Of a stretch of 10,872 nt of DNA, positions 1-4,722 are shown piece by piece. The stretch's first letter is position 1. Each line of letters opens with the position of its first letter. The DNA is from Candidatus Caccousia avistercoris (lineage in GTDB: Bacteria; Bacillota; Clostridia; Oscillospirales; Acutalibacteraceae). Under the pieces are notes generated by a model. The model worked only from the letters and a program-made list of their open reading frames with translations, did no database searches and was not told the DNA's origin. The stretch is taken from NCBI GenBank assembly GCA_018715025.1, contig DVMK01000219.1, forward strand, positions 1 to 10,872, given 5' to 3'. The translations under genes were made by a program, and so were the position numbers.

Positions 1-116
1 TCTTTTCCACCTCCAACTGCGCCTACACCGGGCTTCCGCTTGCCCGCTACGAGCGCATGAACGAGCTGTGGCGCCGGTACGGCGTTTACGAAGAAAAAAC
101 GGGCGGCCCCGCCTGA
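1..116 (+). CDS. C-terminal end of an unrecognised protein (5' truncated by window edge)
   Basis: The reading frame is open from base 3 and stops at TGA 114-116, giving about 37 C-terminal residues. They include the stretch NCAYTGLPLARYERM and then NELWRRYGVYEE. The tail is polar and rich in aromatic and arginine residues, with no membrane segment. The perfect terminator just downstream supports this as a genuine gene end. The fragment is too short for me to assign a family, and no function is proposed. Confidence 0.6.
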   Translation, partial: FSTSNCAYTGLPLARYERMNELWRRYGVYEEKTGGPA

Positions 117-141
117 GAGAGGGCCGCGCCATACCGGCCGG

Positions 142-181
142 ATCCCCGGCGCCTGAACGAAACCAGGCGCCGGGGATTTTT
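142..181 (+). terminator. Intrinsic terminator of the left-edge gene
   Basis: A perfect 14-bp stem (ATCCCCGGCGCCTG at 142-155 with its complement at 164-177) has an 8-base loop and runs into five T. It lies 25 bases after the stop codon and isolates the upstream gene from dapA. Confidence 0.9.
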
Positions 182-232
182 GCGCGCCGGGAAGCCCCGA
201 AGAAAAACAGGGGCGTCTTTCCGCAGAGGGGA

Positions 233-260
233 ACAGGGCGGGGATTTCTTTCATAGAATA
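233..260 (+). promoter_or_regulatory. Possible sigma-K-like promoter of dapA
   Basis: AACAG at 232-236 and CATAGAATA at 252-260 are separated so that 17 bases lie between AC and CATA. This fits the sigma-K pattern (AC, 16-17 bases, CATANNNTA) recalled from Bacillus. A transcript would start near 267, which leaves a leader of about 48 bases to ATG 315. No convincing sigma-A -35/-10 pair is visible here. The same element with the same spacing precedes the GH25 gene at 7335-7362. The match is suggestive only, because the motif is short. Confidence 0.35.
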
Positions 261-314
261 TAGGAAGAAACCATGCGGCGCGGCAACCGTGCCGGCGGAA
301 GGAGTGCAGCTGTT

Positions 315-1217
315 ATGAAAAGGACCGTGTTCCGGGGCTCCGGCGTGGCGCTGGTCACCCCCATGCGGCAGGATTTTTCGGTGGATTACGAGGCGCTGGG
401 CAGGCTGGTGGACTTCCACCTGGCCCGCAAAACAGACGCCCTCGTGGTGGTGGGCACCACAGGGGAGGCCGCCACCCTCTCGCCTGAGGAGCGTCTGGGG
501 GTGATCTCCTTCTGCCGCCAGCGGACCGGCGGAATCCTCCCGGTGGTGGCCGGGGCCGGGGGAAACTGTACCCGCGAGGCGGCGGAGTTTTCCAAAAGGG
601 CCGAGGCGGCCGGGGCGGACGCCCTGCTGCACGTGACCCCCTACTACAACAAGCCCTCGCAGGAGGGCCTGTACCGCCATTTCATGGAGATGTCCCGGGC
701 GGTGCGCATCCCCATCATCCTGTACAACGTGCCTTCCCGCACGGGGGTGAACCTTTCGGCAGACACCTGCCGCCGCCTGGCAGAGCAGGAAAATATTGTG
801 GCGGTGAAGGAGGCCGGCGGCAGCCTTTCCCAGGTGGCGGACATCCGCCGGGCCTGCGGCAGCCTGCTGGATATTTATTCCGGGAACGACGACCAGATTA
901 CCGCCGTGCTGGCCCTGGGGGGCAAGGGGGTCATTTCGGTGCTGGCCAACCTGATTCCGGAGGAGGTGCACCGCATCTGCTACAGCTTCTTCCGGGGGGA
1001 CGCGGCCCTCTCAGAGCGGGAGCAAATTTACTGGCTTTCCCTCATCCGCGCCCTGTTCCGCGAGTCCAACCCCGCGCCCGTCAAAGAGGCGATGCGCCTG
1101 GCGGGCATGGACGCGGGCCCCTGCCGCCTGCCCCTGTGCGAACTGGGCGGGGCGGCCAGGGAAGAGCTGCGCCGCGCCATGGAGGAGCGGGGGCTTCTGG
1201 CACAGGAAAACGCCTAG
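315..1217 (+). CDS. dapA: 4-hydroxy-tetrahydrodipicolinate synthase
   Basis: This cytoplasmic class I aldolase-fold lyase condenses pyruvate with aspartate-semialdehyde, the first committed step toward diaminopimelate, lysine and, in spore formers, dipicolinate. The 300-residue product (family usually about 290-300) is a TIM barrel. It carries GTTGE (residues 47-51), YYNKP (110-114), YNVPSRTG (137-144, with the catalytic Tyr137 and the carboxylate-binding Arg142), and the Schiff-base Lys165 in VAVKEAGG. IYSGNDDQ and a GGKGVIS turn follow. The start is ATG 315, with GGAAGGAG ten bases upstream and an N-terminus that aligns with the family (xxFxGSGVALVTPM). An in-frame ATG at 273 would add 14 arginine/glycine-rich residues that do not look family-like. 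It is a single-gene unit between two terminators, and it may be sporulation-controlled (see upstream element). The other members of this superfamily (sialate lyase, KDG aldolase) fit the motifs less well. Confidence 0.93.
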   Translation: MKRTVFRGSGVALVTPMRQDFSVDYEALGRLVDFHLARKTDALVVVGTTGEAATLSPEERLGVISFCRQRTGGILPVVAGAGGNCTREAAEFSKRAEAAGADALLHVTPYYNKPSQEGLYRHFMEMSRAVRIPIILYNVPSRTGVNLSADTCRRLAEQENIVAVKEAGGSLSQVADIRRACGSLLDIYSGNDDQITAVLALGGKGVISVLANLIPEEVHRICYSFFRGDAALSEREQIYWLSLIRALFRESNPAPVKEAMRLAGMDAGPCRLPLCELGGAAREELRRAMEERGLLAQENA

Positions 1218-1244
1218 CGCCCTGCCTGCGGTTTTCCCTGTTTT
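1202..1244 (+). terminator. Probable terminator after dapA, overlapping its last codons
   Basis: ACAGGAAAACGC at 1202-1213 pairs with 1228-1241 (GCGGTTTTCCCTGT). This gives about 12 bp with two single-base bulges, and the stem runs into TTTT at 1241-1244. The 5' arm lies inside the final dapA codons. The stem is imperfect, so some read-through into the MATE gene is possible. Confidence 0.5.
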
Positions 1245-1248
1245 CCGC

Positions 1249-1277
1249 TTGTGCCCCATTTTCTTTTGTGCTAAAAT
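1249..1277 (+). promoter_or_regulatory. Sigma-A promoter of the MATE gene
   Basis: TTGTGC at 1249-1254, a 17-base spacer and TAAAAT at 1272-1277, preceded by TGC (an extended -10). It lies in an AT-rich patch and would give a leader of roughly 90-95 bases before the coding start. Confidence 0.6.
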
Positions 1278-1372
1278 AATAAAACAACGTCTCTTCGCCT
1301 GGGGCGGCCCTGTGGGGAAGAAGAGCGTAAAATTTTTCCAGCGGCGTTCCGCGCGGCTGGGGAGGGAAGCGG

Positions 1373-1390
1373 ATGAAGAAGTGAAGAAGT
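1373..1390 (+). repeat. 8-base tandem duplication at the MATE start codon
   Basis: TGAAGAAG occurs twice head to tail (1374-1381 and 1382-1389), directly after A1373. With one copy the sequence would read ATG AAG AAG TCT TAC GAG, i.e. MKKSYE in the MATE frame, seven bases after GGAGG. With two copies the same ATG reads MKK-stop (1373-1384), and the stop overlaps GTG 1381 by GTGA. This is read directly from the bases. Its effect on expression is inferred. Confidence 0.85.
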
Positions 1391-2760
1391 CTTACGAGAT
1401 CGACATGGTTCACGGCCCCCTGCTGGGGAAGATGCTGATTTTCGCGGTGCCGCTGATGATTTCCGGCGTGCTGCAGCTTCTGTTCAACGCGGCGGATATC
1501 ATTGTGGTGGGGCGCTTTTCCGGCAGCCAGGCCCTGGCGGCGGTAGGCTCCACCGGCGCCCTCATCAACCTTCTGGTGAACGTGTTCATGGGCCTTTCCA
1601 TCGGGGCCAACGTGCTGACGGCCCGGTATGTGGGCGCGAAGGACGACAAGGAACTGAGCGACACCGTCCACACGGCCATCCTGCTCAGCCTCGTTTCCGG
1701 CGTGATCCTTGTTTTTCTGGGCCTGTTTCTGGCGGAGCCCCTGCTGACGCTTATGGGCACCCCGGAGGATGTGCTGGCCCAGGCGACCCTCTACATGCGC
1801 ATCTACTTCTGCGGCATGCCCGCCACCATGCTGTACAATTTCGGCTCGGCCATTCTGCGGGCGGTGGGGGACACCAAGCGCCCCCTCTATTTTCTGCTGA
1901 TTGCCGGGTGCATCAATGTGGTTCTGAACCTGTTCTTTGTCATTGTGGTGGGCATCGACGTGGCTGGGGTGGCCATCGCCACGGTGATCTCCCAGTGCGT
2001 TTCCGCCGTGCTGGTGCTGCTGTGCCTGATGCACACCGACAGCGCCTACCGGGTCAGCCTGAAAAAGCTGAAAATTCACCGCGCCAAGCTGCTGCAGATT
2101 GCCCGGGTGGGCCTGCCGGCGGGAATTCAGGGCGCCATTTTCTCGGTTTCCAACGTGCTCATTCAGTCCTCGGTGAACTCCTTCGGCTCTACGGTGGTGG
2201 CGGGGAACTCCACCTCCTCCAACCTGGAGGGCTTCATCTACACCTCCATGAACGCGGTGTACCAGACCTCCCTCAGCTTTACCAGCCAGAACCTGGGGGC
2301 GGGCAGGCGCAGCCGCCTGACGCCCATTCTGTTCCGCTGCCTGGGCGTGGTGGTGAGCGTGGGCGTAGGGCTTGGCATTTTGTTCTATCTGTTCCGCTAC
2401 CAGCTTTTGGGGATTTACACCCCGGACCAGGAGGTGATCCAGTACGCGATTGTGCGGCTGGAGCTGATCTGCGCCACCTATTTCCTCTGCGGCATTATGG
2501 ACACCTGCTGCGGCAGCATCCGGGGCCTGGGCTATTCGGTACTGCCCACGGTGGTTTCCCTCACCGGCGCCTGCGGCCTGCGGATCCTGTGGATCTTCAC
2601 CGTATTCGCCTGGGATCACTCCCTGTTCACCCTGTACCTGTCGTACCCGGTGACCTGGGGCGTCACCGCCGCGGCGCATCTCATCTGCTTTTTTGTCATT
2701 ATGAAGAAGAAGGGGAAGCAGGACGTGCCGCCCCTTGCACAGCAGCAGGCGGAGGCGTAA
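1381..2760 (+). CDS. MATE-family multidrug efflux protein (MepA/NorM-like)
   Basis: This cytoplasmic-membrane, cation-coupled exporter of the MATE/MOP superfamily has 459 residues from GTG 1381 (family about 440-460) and the hydrophobic pattern of twelve helices. The N-terminal half shows the family's hallmark region: SYEIDMVHGPLLGKM, then PLMISGVLQLLFNAADIIVVGRF, then LAAVGSTGALINLLVN and SIGANVLTARYVGAKD. LRAVGDTKRP at about 160-168 is the usual loop between helices 4 and 5. The substrate cannot be read from sequence. Start choice: GTG 1381 is in frame and gives KKSYEIDM, but the best ribosome binding site (GGAGG 1361-1365) is spaced for ATG 1373. That ATG reads only Met-Lys-Lys-stop because of an 8-base tandem repeat (1374-1389). 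The stop overlaps the GTG, so reinitiation is plausible. A longer in-frame ORF from ATG 1249 lies across the promoter and is unlikely. Confidence 0.9.
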   Translation: MKKSYEIDMVHGPLLGKMLIFAVPLMISGVLQLLFNAADIIVVGRFSGSQALAAVGSTGALINLLVNVFMGLSIGANVLTARYVGAKDDKELSDTVHTAILLSLVSGVILVFLGLFLAEPLLTLMGTPEDVLAQATLYMRIYFCGMPATMLYNFGSAILRAVGDTKRPLYFLLIAGCINVVLNLFFVIVVGIDVAGVAIATVISQCVSAVLVLLCLMHTDSAYRVSLKKLKIHRAKLLQIARVGLPAGIQGAIFSVSNVLIQSSVNSFGSTVVAGNSTSSNLEGFIYTSMNAVYQTSLSFTSQNLGAGRRSRLTPILFRCLGVVVSVGVGLGILFYLFRYQLLGIYTPDQEVIQYAIVRLELICATYFLCGIMDTCCGSIRGLGYSVLPTVVSLTGACGLRILWIFTVFAWDHSLFTLYLSYPVTWGVTAAAHLICFFVIMKKKGKQDVPPLAQQQAEA

Positions 2761-2789
2761 GCTTCCCTTGTTTCCCTGTTTTTGCCGAA

Positions 2790-2848
2790 AAAGCCTCCTG
2801 CGGAAGCCGGCAGGGCAAATGCCCGCGCCGGTTCCCACAGGAGGCTTT
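2790..2848. terminator. Bidirectional terminator between converging genes
   Basis: A three-tier hairpin. The outer 11-bp stem is AAAGCCTCCTG (2790-2800) with 2838-2848. The middle stem is GGAA-CCGGC (2802-2811, one bulge) with 2827-2835, and the inner stem is GGGC/GCCC (2813-2824). On the minus strand it is followed by five T (complement of 2788-2792). On the plus strand TTTCC and TGTGCTTTT follow. It serves the MATE gene and the facing minus-strand gene. Confidence 0.85.
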
Positions 2849-2896
2849 CCTGTGCTTTTCAGTTTTCGGATGCGGCAGGGCTTTTCAGACGCTGGT

Positions 2897-3409
2897 TCAG
2901 CCGCCGGCTTCTGTGAACAGGGCGGTTCCCTCCCCGGCCTGCCGCCCTTCCCCGGCAAAGGGCTTGCCGCACAGCCCTTCCAAAGCGGAAAGGACGGCCT
3001 GGTCGCTTCCCACATACTGCAGGATGGAATTCCGGTACAGGTAAAAGTGGGGCGGCCCGGCCCAGTCTACCGCTGTGGAACTCTGCGCCCCCGCTTCCTG
3101 GGGGAAGGTGAGCGAAGAGGCGTCCGGGGCGATGCAGGCCGCCTCCTCCCGCGCCCTTTCCGCGCTCAGGTAACGGTACACCAGCACGGCGGGGGCTTCG
3201 CCGCCGTCCAGCCAAAGGCCCACCGGCCTGCCCCGCAGCAGGCCCTCGTCCAGCTGTCTGGCGCTCACAGAAAAGCCGCTGCGCTCCAGCCGGACGATAA
3301 CCGTGTCCAGGGTGGGCTGGCCCATCCAGGCGTTGATCCAGCTGAACAGGGCAATATTCATCACCAGAAAAGCCGACAGGGCGGCTATCCAACCATATTT
3401 TTTCTTCAT
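2897..3409 (-). CDS. Membrane-anchored small protein of unknown function
   Basis: The product has 170 residues and I do not recognise a family. The N-terminus (MKKKYGW) is positively charged and leads into one hydrophobic helix at about residues 7-27. There is no lipobox cysteine, so the rest is probably held outside the membrane by an uncleaved anchor. The extracytoplasmic part has a segment around 30-60 (LDTVIVRLERSGFSV) and a C-terminal segment near 122-150 (FYLYRNSILQYVGSD followed by a helix and LCGKPFAG). That second segment resembles a small alpha/beta domain seen in many uncharacterised clostridial secreted proteins. ATG 3409 has AAGGGGGG a few bases upstream. An overlapping minus frame (2859-3392) of 177 residues is Gly/Arg/Pro-rich and is rejected. 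It forms its own transcription unit, with a promoter overlapped by a palindrome at 3496-3517 and a shared terminator at 2790-2848. Confidence 0.7.
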   Translation of the reverse strand: MKKKYGWIAALSAFLVMNIALFSWINAWMGQPTLDTVIVRLERSGFSVSARQLDEGLLRGRPVGLWLDGGEAPAVLVYRYLSAERAREEAACIAPDASSLTFPQEAGAQSSTAVDWAGPPHFYLYRNSILQYVGSDQAVLSALEGLCGKPFAGEGRQAGEGTALFTEAGG

Positions 3410-3495
3410 CGTTTTCCCCCCTTGTTTCCAGGCCGGAATCCGCAGGCCGTGGAAAAACCGGCCCTCTCCCCCCTATCCGCGCAGGATTACTCTTT

Positions 3496-3517
3496 TATAC
3501 TATATATAGATAGTATA
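3496..3517. repeat. Operator-like inverted repeat over the minus-strand -10
   Basis: TATACTAT (3496-3503), a 6-base spacer and ATAGTATA (3510-3517) form an 8-bp perfect dyad in an otherwise GC-rich genome. Size and placement over the -10 suit a dimeric repressor of the GntR or similar type. No regulator gene is present in the window, so the partner is unknown. An AT-rich promoter can contain such dyads by chance. Confidence 0.45.
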
Positions 3518-3540
3518 TAGAATTTCCTTCCCTGTTGCAA
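3512..3540 (-). promoter_or_regulatory. Promoter of the minus-strand anchored-protein gene
   Basis: Read on the minus strand: TTGCAA (3535-3540), a 17-base spacer and TATACT (3512-3517), which is close to the sigma-A consensus. The -10 lies wholly inside the palindrome at 3496-3517. The leader to ATG 3409 would be about 95 bases. Confidence 0.6.
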
Positions 3541-3614
3541 GGTGTTCTTCCGAAAGGAAGAAAAGTTTCCAGAAGGAGGGAAAGGTCCGCCCCGCCTTGG
3601 AGGCGGGGTAAGCC

Positions 3615-3643
3615 TTGACATTGCGGCGGGGGTTTGCTATAAT
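3615..3643 (+). promoter_or_regulatory. Consensus sigma-A promoter of the GAP-like gene
   Basis: TTGACA (3615-3620), exactly 17 bases, then TATAAT (3638-3643), with TGC immediately before the -10. Both hexamers match consensus and an extended -10 is present, so this should be the strongest promoter in the window. Such a strong promoter ahead of a leader terminator implies control after initiation. Confidence 0.93.
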
Positions 3644-3645
3644 AA

Positions 3646-3806
3646 CCGGGCGGCCCGGGTCTGCGGCCGCCGGAGGAATTCCAAAACAATAGAACACAGG
3701 GAAACTCTGTCACCGGATAGAGGATGAGCGTCAAACCATGCCGTAGGTCTTAGTGGTATGGTTGTGGCGCTTTTTTGTTTCCCGGACGTAAGGAGAGAGA
3801 TACGGT
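3646..3806 (+). ncRNA. Structured 5' leader (attenuator or riboswitch candidate)
   Basis: The leader of about 155 bases lies between a consensus promoter and the GAP-like gene. In order it has a short hairpin CCGGG/CCCGG (3646-3658), the NotI-like palindrome GCGGCCGC (3663-3670), an orphan GGAGG (3672-3676), a 6-bp hairpin with AAA loop (3696-3701 with 3705-3710), and an intrinsic terminator (3727-3776). A 9-codon ORF, MSVKPCRRS (3724-3753), begins three bases before the terminator stem and ends in its loop. Its start has only a weak GGA six bases upstream. I compared it from memory with fluoride, Mn (yybP-ykoY), c-di-GMP, ZTP, THF, glycine and guanidine riboswitches and saw no match. That is not a covariance search. 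Confidence 0.6.
3727..3776 (+). terminator. Leader terminator upstream of the GAP-like gene
   Basis: The 5' arm AGCGTCAAACCATGCC (3727-3742) pairs with 3755-3771 through one bulged G (3764) and two G-U pairs, giving 16 bp around a 12-base loop. A run of six T follows (3771-3776). It sits 31 bases before the coding start and 80-130 bases after a consensus promoter, the position of an attenuator rather than an end-of-gene terminator. Confidence 0.85.
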
Positions 3807-4490
3807 ATGAACAGCATTCTTTTGCTGGTGGGCGCCGCCCTGACCACCAGCTTTTTCGACAGCCTGAACCCTTCGGCCATTGCCCAGCAGATGGTGCTGC
3901 AGGCCATGGTGAAGAAGAAAAAGCACACCTGGTTTTTTATTTTGGGCATCAGCCTGGCAAACGTGCTTTTGGGGCTGGCGGTGTACTACGGCATTGCGGC
4001 GTTTCTTTCTCAGGTGTGGGCGCAGGCGGCGGTGCGGTACCCGACGCCGGTGCGCATTCTGGAAACCGGCGCGGGCCTGGCCTGCCTGCTGCTGGGGGGC
4101 CGCATGCTGCTTCGGGCGCACCGCAGCCAGCCGGAGGAAACGGGGGAGGCAAAGCAGCCCAGGTACGGCCTGGGCCCGGCCTCTCTGTTTCTGCTGGGGG
4201 CCGCCTTCTGCATGGTAGAGCTTACCAGCGCCCTGCCTTATTTTGGTTTTCTCGCCTTTCTGTCCTCCTACCAGCTGGCCCTGCCCGGGGTGCTGGCCAT
4301 GATTCTGCTGTATACGCTGGTGTACGCGGCCCCGCTGATTCTGCTGTACTTCGCTTACAACCGCCTGCGCGGCACAGCGCTCATTGAAAGGCTGGAGCGG
4401 GTCCTGGGCCGCGTTTCCGCCTATATTCTGCCGGCGGCGGTGGTCCTTCTGGGGATGCTGCTGGGGGCCGACGGCCTTTCCATTCTGTAG
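3807..4490 (+). CDS. GAP/SfLAP-like six-helix membrane protein, putative LysE-superfamily exporter
   Basis: This integral inner-membrane protein of 227 residues has about six helices (approximately 3-24, 41-64, 83-101, 121-150, 153-175, 199-220). Two related half-motifs are visible: FFDSLNPSAIAQQ in the first half (Asp18, Asn21, Pro22) and MVELTSALPYFGF in the second (Glu138, Pro144). Charged-then-proline pairs of this kind occur in the LysE-clan families, especially the GAP/'sulfolipid-1-addressing protein' group, and more remotely in CcdA. A central basic/glutamate-rich loop (103-117) is likely cytoplasmic. ATG 3807 follows AAGGAG (3790-3795). No redox CxxC is present, so a CcdA role is unlikely. 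The substrate is unknown. Promoter, leader terminator and downstream hairpin make it its own inducible unit. Confidence 0.65.
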   Translation: MNSILLLVGAALTTSFFDSLNPSAIAQQMVLQAMVKKKKHTWFFILGISLANVLLGLAVYYGIAAFLSQVWAQAAVRYPTPVRILETGAGLACLLLGGRMLLRAHRSQPEETGEAKQPRYGLGPASLFLLGAAFCMVELTSALPYFGFLAFLSSYQLALPGVLAMILLYTLVYAAPLILLYFAYNRLRGTALIERLERVLGRVSAYILPAAVVLLGMLLGADGLSIL

Positions 4491-4503
4491 GCTTCTGCGA
4501 AAA

Positions 4504-4535
4504 TACCCCTGCCGTTTTTCCCTGCGGCAGGGGTG
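4504..4535. terminator. Hairpin after the GAP-like gene
   Basis: A perfect 10-bp stem ACCCCTGCCG (4505-4514) with 4525-4534 has a 10-base loop and lies 14 bases after the stop. The plus-strand tail is only moderately T-rich (GTTGATCTTT), so termination may be partial. The next promoter begins within that tail. Confidence 0.6.
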
Positions 4536-4564
4536 TTGATCTTTACCGGGAGATGTGGTATAAA
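4536..4564 (+). promoter_or_regulatory. Sigma-A promoter of the ABC exporter unit
   Basis: TTGATC (4536-4541), a 17-base spacer and TATAAA (4559-4564), with TGG before the -10 (extended -10). Transcription would start near 4571 and give a leader of about 150 bases. That leader contains an 8-bp GC hairpin (CCCGGCGC 4581-4588 with 4596-4603) and a small ORF. Confidence 0.7.
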
Positions 4565-4637
4565 GGGGGAGGACGGCTTCCCCGGCGCGGGCAGGGCGCC
4601 GGGCGGGCCGCGGAAAAACAGAGAGAGGAGAATTCGC

Positions 4638-4691
4638 ATGAAAATGTTTCAGAATACCGCATATCATCTTGGGAGGGTATTCGAGAAATAA
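4638..4691 (+). CDS. 17-codon leader peptide upstream of the ABC exporter
   Basis: ATG 4638 is preceded by AGGAG (4626-4630) with ideal 7-base spacing and reads MKMFQNTAYHLGRVFEK, then TAA (4689-4691). The stop lies 31 bases before the ABC start. The peptide is polar to amphipathic, has no membrane segment, and is not recognised. Its likely role is regulatory. Codons 12-14 carry GGGAGGG (4671-4677), which can pair with CTCTCC (4696-4701). The same CTCTCC can otherwise pair with the ABC ribosome binding site (4713-4718). The arrangement recalls leaders of inducible resistance genes (cat, erm, bmrCD), but the peptide shows no similarity I can identify. Confidence 0.65.
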   Translation: MKMFQNTAYHLGRVFEK

Positions 4692-4718
4692 GGAGCTCTC
4701 CAGATAAAATCTTGGAGG
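4671..4718 (+). promoter_or_regulatory. Mutually exclusive pairings controlling the ABC ribosome binding site
   Basis: CTCTCC (4696-4701) can pair with GGAGGG at 4672-4677 inside the leader ORF (6 bp with one G-U). Alternatively, UCUCCAG at 4697-4703 can pair with 4712-4718 (five Watson-Crick and two G-U pairs), hiding the GGAGG that serves ATG 4723. The two cannot coexist. A ribosome at the leader stop (4689-4691) would cover 4696-4703 and expose the site. Confidence 0.45.
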
Positions 4719-4722
4719 AATT

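Larger units (their letters stand above)
3410..3614. other. Divergent intergenic region, proximal part
   Basis: This is gene-free sequence between the minus-strand gene and the plus-strand promoter. Besides the minus promoter and its palindrome it holds a GAAA-capped 7-bp hairpin (TTCTTCC 3545-3551 with 3556-3562), a purine-rich stretch (3556-3585) and a second 7-bp hairpin (CCCCGCC 3590-3596 with GGCGGGG 3602-3608) just before the plus-strand -35. No coding potential is convincing. Confidence 0.5.

Noticed and set aside
273..314. Upstream ATG extension of dapA
   Set aside because: The 14 extra residues (Arg/Gly-rich) do not match family N-termini. A promoter-like element ends at 260, leaving almost no leader, while ATG 315 has GGAAGGAG at good distance.
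1081..3015. 644-residue minus-strand open frame antisense to the MATE gene
   Set aside because: Composition is His/Gln/Gly/Ala-rich with no domain. It is a typical shadow frame of a GC-rich membrane-protein gene, which itself has clear family motifs.
2859..3392. Alternative 177-residue minus frame overlapping the anchored-protein gene
   Set aside because: Gly/Arg/Pro-rich, no hydrophobic anchor and poorer start context than the 2897-3409 frame, which has a ribosome binding site, promoter and plausible topology.
3663..3670. GCGGCCGC palindrome as a protein-binding site
   Set aside because: An 8-base GC palindrome is expected by chance in a GC-rich leader and has no partner copies nearby.
3646..3776. 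Known riboswitch class in the GAP-like leader
   Set aside because: From memory the conserved cores of fluoride, Mn, c-di-GMP-I/II, ZTP, THF, glycine, TPP, T-box and guanidine-I elements are not present. A covariance search is needed to exclude the less common classes.
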